NCBI RefSeq assembly: GCF_015732285.1
Contig: NZ_WIQU01000053.1
Span: 39,401 to 103,400, forward strand
Length of the DNA: 64,000 nucleotides
Reading direction: 5' to 3'
DNA from: Pectinatus frisingensis
GTDB lineage: Bacteria; Bacillota; Negativicutes; Selenomonadales; Selenomonadaceae
The translations under genes and the position numbers were made by a program. The notes under the pieces were generated by a model. It made no database searches, was not told the DNA's origin, and saw only the letters and a program-made list of their open reading frames with translations. Position 1 is the first letter of the stretch, and every line of letters starts with the position of its first letter. Of this stretch, positions 35,041 to 44,309 are shown in pieces.

Positions 35041-37200
35041 ATGGAAAAAATTGAGGGCAGTGTTCAATCAGTGATATTTGCCAGTAGTGATGGCAGATTC
35101 TGTGTATTTCGCCTGCAGCCGGAACAACAAAATACTTCTATCACCGCTACGGTAAACGCTCCGGCACCATTAATCGGGCAAAATGTATGTGTGGAGGGAG
35201 AATGGGTAAGTCATCCGCGATTTGGACAACAGTTTAAAGCCTGCGGGATAACGGTATCGGCACCAAGCAGCGCTGATGGGATAGAACGTTTTTTGGCATC
35301 GGGGGTTTTAGATGGCATTGGTCCGGTGATGGCTAAGCGAATAATAAATAAATTTGGCAAGGATACACTGCAGATAATCGAAAACGAACCGGGTCGTTTG
35401 TGTGAGATCGGCGGCATTGGCAAAAAGACATTAAAAAAAATTGTTGATTCCTATAATGAGCAGGGAGAACTGCGCGATATAATGATCTGGCTTGAAGCGC
35501 ATGGTGTGTCATCGACTTATGCCGGGCGGGTATTTGATGTTTATGGGTCTTTTGCCATTGAATTAATGGAGAATGATCCATATAGGCTGGCGTCGGATAT
35601 TGACGGCATTGGATTTTTGACGGCAGATCAGGTAGCCGGCCAACTGGGAATTCAAAAAAACGATGATAACCGCATAACGGCAGGCATTGATTTTTCCCTG
35701 CAGCAGATTGCCGGCAACGGACATTGCTGTGTGCCGGAAGCAATGGTTATTGCCAAGACAGCAAAGCTTTTGAATGTTGATGATGAAAATGTTCGATTAA
35801 GGCTCAAGGCCGAAATTACTGCCAACCGATTGTATACAGAATATATTGGAGGGGAACAGCTAATTTATCCAGACTATCTTTATTTTGCCGAAAAACAGGT
35901 CGCACAAAAACTGCTTGATTTAAATAATAATGCGGATTCGCTGTCATTGGATAGTGCTGCTGAGATTACCACTAAATGGGAGCAAAGCAGTAACATCACA
36001 TTGGCGCAAAAACAACGTGAATCTATTGATGCAGTACTTCAGCACGGTGTGTTTGTGCTGACAGGAGGTCCCGGAACAGGTAAAACCACGGTAATTAGGG
36101 GAATCCTTGCCGTATTGCAGCATTTAGGATTACAGATATTACTGGGAGCACCTACCGGCCGAGCTGCCAAACGGTTGACAGAGGCTACAGGACAAAGAGC
36201 CGTAACAATACATCGATTATTGGAAGCAACCGGGATCAATTATGACGATGAAGCAGCTTTTGGCAAGGATAGTGACGAACCATTGGATGCTGATGTAATA
36301 ATAATAGATGAGGTGTCAATGGTCGATATTGTACTGATGCAGCATTTTTTGAATGCTGTCCCCACAGGTTGTCGTATTGTCCTGGTGGGGGATGTTGATC
36401 AGCTGCCGGCAGTGGGGCCGGGAGCCGTCCTTAAGGATATATTGCGTTCGCAGGTGATTTTTTCTTTAAAACTCGATGAAATATTTCGTCAGGCCCAGGA
36501 AAGCATGATAATTCATAATGCCCATGCAATCAATGCCGGCAGAATGCCGGATTGTTCTTCAAGCAAGGACTTTATTTTTCAGGAAATTGAAAATGATGAA
36601 CTTACAGCACAGGAAATAGTCACACTCTGCAAGGATAAATTACCGCAAAATGGTTACAATTCACTCATTGATGTGCAAGTGCTTTCACCGATGCATCGTT
36701 TACCATGCGGAGTGAGTAATTTGAATAAACTTTTACAGGCGGCTTTGAATCCGGCGACACGGGATAAAAAAGAATATAAAACAGCGGTTCAGTCTTTTCG
36801 TGTCGGGGATAAAGTCATGCAGACAAAAAATAATTATGAAAAAAATGTATTTAACGGAGATATTGGATTTATCAAAGAAATAACAGCGGAAAAAATAATT
36901 GTTAAATATGCTGAGGCAGACGTGGATTACCAGTTGGCTGAATGTAATCAATTGATTTTGGCTTATGCGATGAGCGTGCATAAAAGTCAGGGGAGTGAAT
37001 ATAAAATTGTTATATTGCCATTGACTGCCGGCCATTTTATAATGCTGCAGCGTAATTTATTGTATACGGCAGTGACCAGGGCCAAAGAGAAAGTTATCAT
37101 ATTGGGAACCAAGAAGGCATTGTTTACCGCAGTGCAGAATAATCGTACACAAAAACGCTATACTCTTTTGGCAGAACGATTGGCACATAAAATAACTTGA
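35041..37200 (+). CDS. recD2: RecD2-type ATP-dependent DNA helicase
   Basis: 719 aa, typical of RecD2, the 5'-3' helicase found without RecBC. An N-terminal OB-like region (about 1-75) is followed by helix-hairpin-helix repeats (FLASGVLDGIGPVMAKRII, LCEIGGIGKKTLKKIV, LASDIDGIGFLTADQVA), then the SF1 core: Walker A LTGGPGTGKTTVIRG, motif II IIIDEVSMVD, motif III GDVDQLPAVGPG, motif VI YTAVTRAKEKV and the QGSE word in SVHKSQGSEY. It acts in recombination and mismatch or oxidative DNA repair. Followed by comFC after 19 bp. Confidence 0.94.
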   Translation: MEKIEGSVQSVIFASSDGRFCVFRLQPEQQNTSITATVNAPAPLIGQNVCVEGEWVSHPRFGQQFKACGITVSAPSSADGIERFLASGVLDGIGPVMAKRIINKFGKDTLQIIENEPGRLCEIGGIGKKTLKKIVDSYNEQGELRDIMIWLEAHGVSSTYAGRVFDVYGSFAIELMENDPYRLASDIDGIGFLTADQVAGQLGIQKNDDNRITAGIDFSLQQIAGNGHCCVPEAMVIAKTAKLLNVDDENVRLRLKAEITANRLYTEYIGGEQLIYPDYLYFAEKQVAQKLLDLNNNADSLSLDSAAEITTKWEQSSNITLAQKQRESIDAVLQHGVFVLTGGPGTGKTTVIRGILAVLQHLGLQILLGAPTGRAAKRLTEATGQRAVTIHRLLEATGINYDDEAAFGKDSDEPLDADVIIIDEVSMVDIVLMQHFLNAVPTGCRIVLVGDVDQLPAVGPGAVLKDILRSQVIFSLKLDEIFRQAQESMIIHNAHAINAGRMPDCSSSKDFIFQEIENDELTAQEIVTLCKDKLPQNGYNSLIDVQVLSPMHRLPCGVSNLNKLLQAALNPATRDKKEYKTAVQSFRVGDKVMQTKNNYEKNVFNGDIGFIKEITAEKIIVKYAEADVDYQLAECNQLILAYAMSVHKSQGSEYKIVILPLTAGHFIMLQRNLLYTAVTRAKEKVIILGTKKALFTAVQNNRTQKRYTLLAERLAHKIT

Positions 37201-37219
37201 TTTTATGAGGTTTATACAG

Positions 37220-37876
37220 ATGGACATTCTGGATTATATAGCGACATTTTTATACCCGCCGCGTTGTCCTTTATGCCGGCACTATTTGCCGAATATTGGC
37301 AGCTGGTGCAGTAAGTGTATGGATAGTACTGTTCAGGCACATGTTGTTGCAATTGATCGATGGGACTATCAAAACTTTAACAGAATTTGGGCATTGGGAA
37401 GATATCACGGAGTATTGCGCCGATTGATAATACAACTTAAATATGGCGGACGGAAAAGCACGCTGCCATATTTAGGCAGCTTTATTGAGACTGCAATAAA
37501 AAATATTGAACTGCCCGAAGACATCGATATTGTTATCTGCGTTCCACTGCATCAAAAAAGGTTAAAAGAGCGCGGGTTCAATCAGACGGAACTAATTTTT
37601 AAAAAATGGCTTGCAAAAAAGCATTTTAAATGTGAAAATAACTTAAAGAGAATATTTTTTACACAGGCGCAATATAAATTGCGTCGGCGGGAACGCTTAA
37701 AAAATCTGCAGAATGCTTTTTCACTAAAAGAAGGAATGACAGTAAGCGGGAAGAATTGTCTGCTGCTGGATGATATATATACGACCGGTGCCACGCTGTC
37801 AGCTTGTGCCAAGGTTTTAAAAAGGCATGGTGCGGCTAAAATATATGGTCTGGTTCTGGCAACAGATGCTGAATAA
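37220..37876 (+). CDS. comFC: ComF/GntX-family phosphoribosyltransferase-like protein
   Basis: 218 aa from ATG 37220, which has GAGG 8 nt upstream; ATG 37205 is an in-frame alternative. N-terminal zinc-binding C-x2-C ... C-x2-C (PPRCPLCRHYLP, SWCSKCM). PRTase fold with ICVPLHQKRLKERGFNQ and the PRPP loop LLLDDIYTTGATLSAC. ComFC is a late competence protein needed for handling imported single-stranded DNA. Pairing with recD2 and with the flagellar regulon protein next door is common in Bacillota (comF-yvyF-flgM order). Confidence 0.92.
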   Translation: MDILDYIATFLYPPRCPLCRHYLPNIGSWCSKCMDSTVQAHVVAIDRWDYQNFNRIWALGRYHGVLRRLIIQLKYGGRKSTLPYLGSFIETAIKNIELPEDIDIVICVPLHQKRLKERGFNQTELIFKKWLAKKHFKCENNLKRIFFTQAQYKLRRRERLKNLQNAFSLKEGMTVSGKNCLLLDDIYTTGATLSACAKVLKRHGAAKIYGLVLATDAE

Positions 37877-37936
37877 TAGTTTTTGTTTAATGATATGAAA
37901 AATGTTTTAGAGAGACATTATCCTGGAGGTAGTAAT

Positions 37937-38338
37937 ATGGCTAACAAAATGAGAAATTGTCCAGAATGCGGCAGGCTGTTTATTGATACAGGGGCAGGGA
38001 TGTGCAGTGATTGTGTTGCCGAAGAGGAAAAAAAAGAACTTGTCGTCAGCAGTTATCTTAGAGATAATCCGGGCAGTACCATCAGACAGATATATGAAGC
38101 CACAGGAATAAAAGAAAAAACAATAATGAGGATGATACGGGCCGGTCGGTTTATCGGCAAGGGTTCAATAACCTATCCTTGTGAAAGATGCGGTGAACTT
38201 ATCAGTGAAGGCCGTTATTGCGTTAAATGCACTCAGGAATTACAAAATGATATTAAAAAAATGAGTGATGTCATGAATAAAAAACAGCAAAAAATTCGTG
38301 ACTCAAAACTTGACAGTCGTGGTATGTATTCAAAATAA
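37937..38338 (+). CDS. Flagellar-operon zinc-ribbon protein (YvyF-like)
   Basis: 133 aa from ATG 37937, with TGGAGG 7 nt ahead. Two Cys-x2-Cys ribbons, MRNCPECGRLFID...MCSDCV near the N-terminus and YPCERCGELISEGRYCVKC near residue 90-108, flank a MerR/HTH-like segment (GSTIRQIYEATGIKEKTIMRMIRAGRF). This matches the family lying between comF and flgM in Bacillota, thought to be a flagellar regulator. Function is not proven. The transcript ends at, or passes through, the terminator before flgM. Confidence 0.85.
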   Translation: MANKMRNCPECGRLFIDTGAGMCSDCVAEEEKKELVVSSYLRDNPGSTIRQIYEATGIKEKTIMRMIRAGRFIGKGSITYPCERCGELISEGRYCVKCTQELQNDIKKMSDVMNKKQQKIRDSKLDSRGMYSK

Positions 38339-38423
38339 ATACTTATGACCATTAACCTGTGAAAATTAAAGAAAACGAATGATTTGGTTAGAAAATATAG
38401 AAAAAATAACTAAAAACGCTATT

Positions 38424-38450
38424 TAATTGAATTATTGCAATCACCGATAT
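38424..38450 (+). promoter_or_regulatory. Sigma-28 (SigD/FliA) promoter candidate for flgM
   Basis: TAAT (38424-38427), 15 bp, ACCGATAT (38443-38450), against the SigD consensus TAAA-N15-GCCGATAT (3/4 and 7/8 matches). The -10 is also the left arm of the terminator at 38443-38482. Confidence 0.6.
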
Positions 38451-38482
38451 TCTGTTTAGCAGGCAGTATCGGTAATTTTTTT
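38443..38482 (+). terminator. Intrinsic terminator between yvyF-like gene and flgM
   Basis: ACCGATA (38443-38449) pairs with TATCGGT (38467-38473); an inner CTG/CAG pair extends it, and T7 follows (38476-38482). The AAGGAGGGG ribosome site of flgM starts at 38483, so no promoter fits after it. Confidence 0.75.
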
Positions 38483-38497
38483 AAGGAGGGGTGCATA

Positions 38498-38782
38498 ATG
38501 ATTTCTAATAGCGGTCATATTCAGTCAATTACCGGCATATATTTAAACGGCATTGATAAGACAGCTGCAAAACCGCGAAACAATATTGACATCAACAAAA
38601 CTGATGACGGCGATAAAATTGTTTTGTCAAATGAAAGCCAGGAATTTTCTTCATATTTGAATAAACTCAGATCCATGCCGGATGTTCGGATGGATAAAGT
38701 TAATTTTTTCAGTGCCCAAATAAATAATAATGATTATAAAATTGATTCCCAAAAGATTGCCGGGAAAATTTTAAATGGCTAA
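38498..38782 (+). CDS. flgM: Anti-sigma-28 factor FlgM
   Basis: 94 aa from ATG 38498 with AAGGAGGGG 6-7 nt ahead. C-terminal half shows the sigma-binding pattern DKIVLSNESQEFSSYLNKLRSMPDVRMDKV ... YKIDSQKIAGKIL, the hallmark of FlgM. It holds sigma-28 inactive until the hook is finished and is then exported. First gene of the late flagellar operon, and predicted to be transcribed from a sigma-28 promoter itself, a feedback loop. Confidence 0.9.
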   Translation: MISNSGHIQSITGIYLNGIDKTAAKPRNNIDINKTDDGDKIVLSNESQEFSSYLNKLRSMPDVRMDKVNFFSAQINNNDYKIDSQKIAGKILNG

Positions 38783-38807
38783 CTTAAGATAAATAGAGGA
38801 TAATATT

Positions 38808-39293
38808 ATGTGGCAGGAATTAATAAATGTATTGCTGAAACTTATAGAAACATATGATAATCTTTTTATTCTCAATGAAAATAAACGCAAAGCTATAGTA
38901 GAAATAAATATGCATAATTTGGATAAAATTGTGAATGAAGAACAAAAAATAGTGAATAAAATTGTTTTTATTGAAGCTGAACGCAGGGGCATTTTGAAAA
39001 AAATGGCTGAAAAAGATTCTTTGATAAACCAATTATCGAACAGTAAGACGTTAACAGCATTTTGCCCGCAGGAATATAAGGAAAAGTTTTCAATTGCAAA
39101 TACGAAATTATCAATGTCCGTGAAAAAGGTAACTGATATAAATGATGCTAACCGATTGCTGATGAGGGGAGCATTGACGGCAATAAATTTGAATATAAAT
39201 TCAATATCACAATTAAAAGCTGATCCTAATTATAAGGGGAATGGGAATCAAGGTTTTTCTCCGCACAGAGAAGAATTGGATTTTAAGGTTTAA
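38808..39293 (+). CDS. flgN: FlgN-type flagellar export chaperone
   Basis: 161 aa, mostly helical coiled coil (ETYDNLFILNENKRKAIVEINMHNLDKIVNEEQKIVNKI). The AGRR-like segment EAERRGILKKMAEKD matches the FlgN family. FlgN keeps hook-filament junction proteins FlgK and FlgL export-ready, and both genes follow. The C-terminal NRLLMRGALTAINLNINSISQL is the family end. AGAGGA lies 7 nt before the ATG. 25 bp after flgM. Confidence 0.88.
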   Translation: MWQELINVLLKLIETYDNLFILNENKRKAIVEINMHNLDKIVNEEQKIVNKIVFIEAERRGILKKMAEKDSLINQLSNSKTLTAFCPQEYKEKFSIANTKLSMSVKKVTDINDANRLLMRGALTAINLNINSISQLKADPNYKGNGNQGFSPHREELDFKV

Positions 39294-39300
39294 AAGTGTT

Positions 39301-39744
39301 ATGACAAAATTAATAGATATATTAAAAAAACAAGTGGAAAAGTATGAAGCTTTAAAAAAGAATATGGAAATACAAAAAAAATTATTAATAGAGAAAAATG
39401 TAAATAATAAACTTTTCCATACGACAACCTGCAGTCTGGAACAATTAATGAACGAAATAAAATTATTAGAAAAAACTAAGAAAAATATTCTGCAGTCAAA
39501 TACCACAATATCAGATAATGAACAACTTGAAGTTGATGAAATTACAAAAAAAGTATGGGAACAAGCTAAATCAATAAAAAAAATAAATGAATGCAATAAA
39601 TTGCTTTTGAAGAATAAAATGGAATGCATTCAGTTTAATATTAATGTATTAACTAAAACTACGGCTAATGTACCATATCAATCACATGGTGATATGTCTG
39701 ATAAAGGTATAAATAAAATAAAGATGTTTGATGAAAGTATATAA
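39301..39744 (+). CDS. Second FlgN-like coiled-coil protein
   Basis: 147 aa, Lys-rich helical protein: TKLIDILKKQVEKYEALKKNMEIQKKLLIEKNVNNKL..., ending NKLLLKNKMECIQFNINVL, which parallels the end of the preceding FlgN (NRLLMRGALTAINLNIN). Probably a diverged tandem duplicate. ATG 39301 lies 7 bp behind flgN with only a poor ribosome site (AAGG about 13 nt upstream), suggesting translational coupling. A frame reaching 39241 overlaps flgN and is not favoured. Very AT-rich. It could serve the second junction protein or the cap. Confidence 0.65.
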   Translation: MTKLIDILKKQVEKYEALKKNMEIQKKLLIEKNVNNKLFHTTTCSLEQLMNEIKLLEKTKKNILQSNTTISDNEQLEVDEITKKVWEQAKSIKKINECNKLLLKNKMECIQFNINVLTKTTANVPYQSHGDMSDKGINKIKMFDESI

Positions 39745-39758
39745 AAAGGAGAGGCAAA

Positions 39759-41483
39759 ATGCGGACAACATTTTCTGGATTGAATACAGTATTTAGTGGA
39801 CTCCAGGCGCATCAGCTGGGACTGGATACTGTTGGACAGAATTTAAGCAATGATAGTACTGAAGGCTATTCCCGGCAAAGTGTGAATTTGGTTGCAACAG
39901 CACCCTTGACACAAAATACCCTCTATGGAACAGGCTATGTGGGCAGTGGAGTGACAGCTGCTTCTATAACGAGAGCACGGGACATATTTGCCGATAAGAA
40001 TTATTGGAAAGAAAATGCCACAAATTCTTACTACACACAGTGTCAAAATAATTATACAGTGGTTGAAAATGTTTTTAATGATTCTGAAGTCAACAGCACC
40101 GACGTCGGTTTGAAAAGTTCTATAAATAGTTTTTGGTCGGCATGGCAGAAACTGGGTACTGCAGCCAGTACACCGGCAAATAGAATAAGTGTTCGCGATA
40201 CGGCTGTTACTATGGCTGATAAAATAAAGACTATGGCATCGGATATGCAGTCGCAGATTTCTACAAATTATGGGCAGATGCAGGCTGATGTTGACAGTGT
40301 TAATACTATAACATCACAGATTGCAGCTCTTAACAAAAACATTGTACAGCTTGAGGCAAATGGCGGCTCTGCGAATGATCTGCGGGATCAGCGAGATGAA
40401 CTGGTGGATAATCTTTCCAAATATTTAAAAGTCAACGTTTCAGAAAAAAGCAACGGGGCATATACCATCAGCTGTGATGGCAGTAATATGGTAGATGAGG
40501 GAAGCAGTACTAATCTGGCTTTGCAGGCTGAAAATAATTCAGATTATGGCATTACTGATTATACACTGACCTTTAAAGATACCGGCGCTATCTTTAACCC
40601 CAGTGACGGTGAAATCAAAGGAATACAGGATAATGTGGCGACCGATAAATCTTATATGGATAAATTAGCTGATTATTCGGCGTTCTTTCTTACGACATTT
40701 AATGCCCAACATAAAGAAGGTTATGGGATAGATGGTGCCAATAACGGGAATGGGACGACAGATTTAAATTTCTTTGGTGAAACGCAGAACTCATATCAAT
40801 GGGCTGATGAAAAAAGCAGTACATCGGAAGGCTATGAGTCAGCCTGCGTAGAAAAGACTGACGGCAGCGGTACAACGGAGAAGCTGCGCGGTATCAATAT
40901 AATTAATGAACTGACAGTCAACAGTAAAATAACCGGTGACGGAGGAACGGATTATATTGCTGCTAAAGGAGCCAATACGACGACTGATGCTAATGGTAAC
41001 ACATACTACACTGATGCGAATGGCAATCAGGTGACCTATGCTAACAGGATACCGGCTAAAAATGGGACCGCGGGTATTGCCGACGGTTCCAATGCAGTGC
41101 TTTTAAGCAGTTTATTTAGCACATCGCTTTCCGATGCTAAAATAACCAGTACGATAAAAACAGCCGCGGGAATGTTGGATTCCAGCGGGAATGCGACGAA
41201 ATTCAGCTCAACAGAAAACTTATCATTAAATGATTATTATGATAATTCAATGGCGAAACTGGGAGATGATTCCAGTAATGTCGATGATTATGTTACGAAG
41301 ACAACATCTACCCTTACACAGCTGGATAATGCACGGCAATCAGTTTCTGGTGTCAACTGGAATGAGGAACTTACTAATATGATAAAATTTCAGCAGGGAT
41401 ACTCTGCTTGTGCCAGAGTACTCACAACGATGGATCAGATGCTTGATAAATTAATAAACAGCACAGGTGAAGTAGGAAGGTGA
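39759..41483 (+). CDS. flgK: Flagellar hook-associated protein 1 FlgK
   Basis: 574 aa. N-terminal MRTTFSGLNTVFSGLQAHQLGLDTVGQNLSNDSTEGYSRQ and C-terminal NWNEELTNMIKFQQGYSACARVLTTMDQMLDKLIN helices are the conserved axial-protein ends. The middle is Ser/Thr/Asn/Gly-rich and variable. It forms the hook-filament junction. AAGGAG lies ahead of the ATG; flgL follows 7 bp later. Confidence 0.96.
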   Translation: MRTTFSGLNTVFSGLQAHQLGLDTVGQNLSNDSTEGYSRQSVNLVATAPLTQNTLYGTGYVGSGVTAASITRARDIFADKNYWKENATNSYYTQCQNNYTVVENVFNDSEVNSTDVGLKSSINSFWSAWQKLGTAASTPANRISVRDTAVTMADKIKTMASDMQSQISTNYGQMQADVDSVNTITSQIAALNKNIVQLEANGGSANDLRDQRDELVDNLSKYLKVNVSEKSNGAYTISCDGSNMVDEGSSTNLALQAENNSDYGITDYTLTFKDTGAIFNPSDGEIKGIQDNVATDKSYMDKLADYSAFFLTTFNAQHKEGYGIDGANNGNGTTDLNFFGETQNSYQWADEKSSTSEGYESACVEKTDGSGTTEKLRGINIINELTVNSKITGDGGTDYIAAKGANTTTDANGNTYYTDANGNQVTYANRIPAKNGTAGIADGSNAVLLSSLFSTSLSDAKITSTIKTAAGMLDSSGNATKFSSTENLSLNDYYDNSMAKLGDDSSNVDDYVTKTTSTLTQLDNARQSVSGVNWNEELTNMIKFQQGYSACARVLTTMDQMLDKLINSTGEVGR

Positions 41484-41490
41484 TGATTAG

Positions 41491-42951
41491 ATGCGTGTAA
41501 GCAGTGCAATGATGATTAATAATTATATAAATGCTGTTAATGGTAATTATGCAACCCAGGCTAAGTACGTGGAGCAGAACTCTACACAGCAGAAACTCAA
41601 TCGTCCGTCTGATGATCCGGTGGATTATGCTAAATACCTCAGCTATACAACAGATGATGTAGAAAACAGTCAATATACTTCAAATGCCCAGTCGGCCGTG
41701 TCATGGATGACGACTAGTGATAGTGCACTTACTAATATATATGAGCAGTTTAAAACATTTATAGAACAGACTAATCAGGCGGCAAATGGAACTAATCAAA
41801 CATTTGATGGCAGTTCAACAGCCACGGAATTGCTCAGTATATTGCAGGAATCGGTCAGCCAGGCCAACACGGATCAGGGCGGCAGATATCTGTTTTCGGG
41901 GCAGTCGGATAAGACACAGCCATTTACTATGTCAACTGATAAGGTTCAGCGCGGCCTTACAAAGACACTCGATGAAAATCAATCGGCATTTTTTGGCAAA
42001 ACTGTGAGCATAGGCGGGGTCGCTACAAAAGTTGACGGCGGAACACAAGTCAATGGAATGGATCAAATGTTGAGCCTTAAGGGCAGTGATGGTAATGATT
42101 ACTATCTGGATCCCAGCACAGGATATGTTTTCAGTAAGGATTTTGTCCAAAGTGGTTATAAAGATAAAATAAGTGCCGGACAGACCAGCGTGACGGCTGA
42201 TGATGCAGTGGGACGAATTACTTTAACCAGTAATTCTACCTTAGCGGATCTGCCGAAAACTGCTGCCGATTTGGCTGCGGGAAATTTAAATGCCACGGCA
42301 TATGCTGACGAAGGAACTTATGAAAATCTTACGACAAATGTGCGTAAGGATTTTATAAATAAATATTTTAATACTACCAACGGGGCAATTACCGATGCCG
42401 GAAAGGCACTGCAGACAACGGGGCTGTCAGTCAGCGGAACGAGTACGACATTTTCTTTTAACACCGTTGAACAATATGTAGTCAGCTATGCCGGTGACGA
42501 GAATAAGATATCTATGGTAAAATTAAACGGTGGAGTCGATACAACACGTGACAGTGTCAATGTTACCGGCAGTGATATGTTTGGCGACAGTGATATTTTT
42601 GGTGCGTCGCATGGCACGGCCACATTAAATGATATGCTTACTGTTGTGGCAGAGATGGACAGCGGCAACAAAAGTTGGTTGACAAGCGACGGTATCACCC
42701 TTGCCAATAATGCGTCTGACTATCTTAGTCATGCCCAGACCGGCTTGGCATCCAGAAGCTCGGCATACAGCGCGGCTGTCACCACTTTAAATGATCAAAA
42801 CACTGTTATACAGGGTAATATAACTGATGTGAACGGTATAAATGTGGCTGAGGTCGCTACTAAATTGTTGACTGCCCAGACAATATACAATATATCACTG
42901 GCCATAAGTAAAAATGTACTTCCTGGAACAATAGCAGATTATTTAAGTTGA
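41491..42951 (+). CDS. flgL: Flagellar hook-associated protein 3 FlgL
   Basis: 486 aa. N-terminus RVSSAMMINNYINAVNGNYATQAKYVEQNSTQQKLNRPSDDPVDYAKYLSY and C-terminal INVAEVATKLLTAQTIYNISLAI are the flagellin-like ends of FlgL. It is longer than the roughly 300 aa of many FlgL proteins because of a large variable centre (about 150-400) rich in Thr/Ser/Asp. Second junction protein. Confidence 0.94.
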   Translation: MRVSSAMMINNYINAVNGNYATQAKYVEQNSTQQKLNRPSDDPVDYAKYLSYTTDDVENSQYTSNAQSAVSWMTTSDSALTNIYEQFKTFIEQTNQAANGTNQTFDGSSTATELLSILQESVSQANTDQGGRYLFSGQSDKTQPFTMSTDKVQRGLTKTLDENQSAFFGKTVSIGGVATKVDGGTQVNGMDQMLSLKGSDGNDYYLDPSTGYVFSKDFVQSGYKDKISAGQTSVTADDAVGRITLTSNSTLADLPKTAADLAAGNLNATAYADEGTYENLTTNVRKDFINKYFNTTNGAITDAGKALQTTGLSVSGTSTTFSFNTVEQYVVSYAGDENKISMVKLNGGVDTTRDSVNVTGSDMFGDSDIFGASHGTATLNDMLTVVAEMDSGNKSWLTSDGITLANNASDYLSHAQTGLASRSSAYSAAVTTLNDQNTVIQGNITDVNGINVAEVATKLLTAQTIYNISLAISKNVLPGTIADYLS

Positions 42952-42987
42952 TATCGACACTTTTAGTATTACGAAGGAACGATGAAT

Positions 42988-43548
42988 ATGCTTACTTTAA
43001 ATATCAGGACGACAGATTTTGCATTACAGATGCATACGGATTGGGGGAAAGCAGATGCAAGTTTTGAACAGCCCAGTGGTAAGGGGGAATATATACAGCC
43101 GCAAAACAAGTTAGTAGTTACTCCGGTGGAGGTAAAAATAGATTCATCAGCATGCAGAGAAGCGCTGGGATTGTATACGAATACCAGATGGGCACAAAAA
43201 TATGGTGCGGAGGGAGAACAAAAACTTGCTGACAACATTGCCCAGACGATGAAAGAAGCCCGTGAAGTTATGAAAAAGGGAGCTAGAAGCAATGCCATCA
43301 TTAACGTTGAACGTCAGCATCTGCTCCCCGAGCAAAAGCAGTTTAAAATAGCTTCAATGCCATCTGCCAAAATAACAGTTAGCCCTTCTGAAATCAAAGG
43401 GGTAATTGATCCCGGCAGTGATGTGATTGAATCTGTCCCTGGAAAATATCATCTTGATTATAGCCCTGCCAATGTGGACATATCTGTAAATCGTTATTCA
43501 TCGGTAAAGATGTGGACCACCGGAAATAAATATAGCATCTATGCTTAG
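42988..43548 (+). CDS. DUF6470-family flagellar operon protein (YviE-like)
   Basis: About 186 aa from ATG 42988, with AAGGA 9 nt ahead; ATG 42982 is also possible. No signal or membrane segment. N-terminal LTLNIRTTDFALQMHT and the central NTRWAQKYGAEGEQKLADNIAQTMKEAREVMKKGARSNAI are typical of the family found between flgL and fliW in many Bacillota. Function not established. The end abuts the fliW leader. Confidence 0.82.
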   Translation: MLTLNIRTTDFALQMHTDWGKADASFEQPSGKGEYIQPQNKLVVTPVEVKIDSSACREALGLYTNTRWAQKYGAEGEQKLADNIAQTMKEAREVMKKGARSNAIINVERQHLLPEQKQFKIASMPSAKITVSPSEIKGVIDPGSDVIESVPGKYHLDYSPANVDISVNRYSSVKMWTTGNKYSIYA

Positions 43549-43562
43549 TGGAGGCAGTAAAT

Positions 43563-44015
43563 GTGAGAAGCATTAGTACCGTTAGATTCGGTAATATAAA
43601 GATTGATGAGACTAAAATAATAAAATTTTCTCATGGTATACCATCTTTTGAAGATGAACATGAATTTGTTATTATTCCCTATAGTGAAGAAAGTCCGTTT
43701 TTGTTTCTTCAGTCAGTGAGTACAGCACGGCTGGCTTTTTTGATGGTGAGTCCATTTATGTTTTTTAATGATTATGAGTTTGTTGTAAACGATGATGTAA
43801 TGAATGAACTTCAGATAAAAAAACGGGAAGACATATTGATTTTTTCGCTTTTGACAATACCAAATAAAGATATAAAAGAGACAACGGCGAATCTTTTAGC
43901 ACCAATTATAATAAACCAGAGTAATTATGAGGGGTTGCAGTTGATTTTAGAAAATACAAATTATACTACTAAACATTTGTTGGTAGAGAAAAAAAATGTG
44001 GAGGATGATGAATAA
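43563..44015 (+). CDS. fliW: Flagellar assembly factor FliW
   Basis: 150 aa from GTG 43563, with GGAGG 8 nt ahead; an upstream GTG at 43548 lies before that site. Family signature: RFGNIKIDETKIIKFSHGIPSFEDEHEFVIIPYSEESPFLFLQSV. FliW binds CsrA and is displaced by free flagellin, giving the FliW-CsrA-flagellin switch. The TAA overlaps the csrA ATG by one base. Confidence 0.95.
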   Translation: MRSISTVRFGNIKIDETKIIKFSHGIPSFEDEHEFVIIPYSEESPFLFLQSVSTARLAFLMVSPFMFFNDYEFVVNDDVMNELQIKKREDILIFSLLTIPNKDIKETTANLLAPIIINQSNYEGLQLILENTNYTTKHLLVEKKNVEDDE

Positions 44016-44254
44016 TGTTAGTACTCACGCGTCATCCGGGGCAATATATAACGATAGGCGACGATATCGTCATCCATATTTCAGATGTACAGGGCGCTAA
44101 TGTCCGTATGGCAATAGATGCTCCACGTAATATAAAAATATATCGTGGAGAGATTTATGAAGCAATAATCGAAGAAAATAAAAAATCAGCTACACAGCCT
44201 GACAATATAGATTTGAATCAATTAATGCCGTCAAAGAATGATAAAAAAGATTGA
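44015..44254 (+). CDS. csrA: Carbon storage regulator CsrA
   Basis: 79 aa RNA-binding dimer. MLVLTRHPGQYITIGDDIVIHISDVQGANVRMAIDAPRNIKIYRGEIYEAI matches CsrA closely, including the Leu4 and Arg-rich beta-5 binding surface. It represses translation at GGA motifs, the known target in this arrangement being flagellin mRNA. GGAGG ahead, one-base overlap with fliW. Confidence 0.97.
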   Translation: MLVLTRHPGQYITIGDDIVIHISDVQGANVRMAIDAPRNIKIYRGEIYEAIIEENKKSATQPDNIDLNQLMPSKNDKKD

Positions 44255-44309
44255 AATTGGGATAAATTTGTAATTAAGGACAGCAGGATTCTTCAGGGAG
44301 GGAGTAATC

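Noticed and set aside
38808..39744. AT-rich flgN region as a foreign insertion
   Set aside because: Gene order around it is standard for the late flagellar operon; Lys-rich coiled coils explain the base composition.
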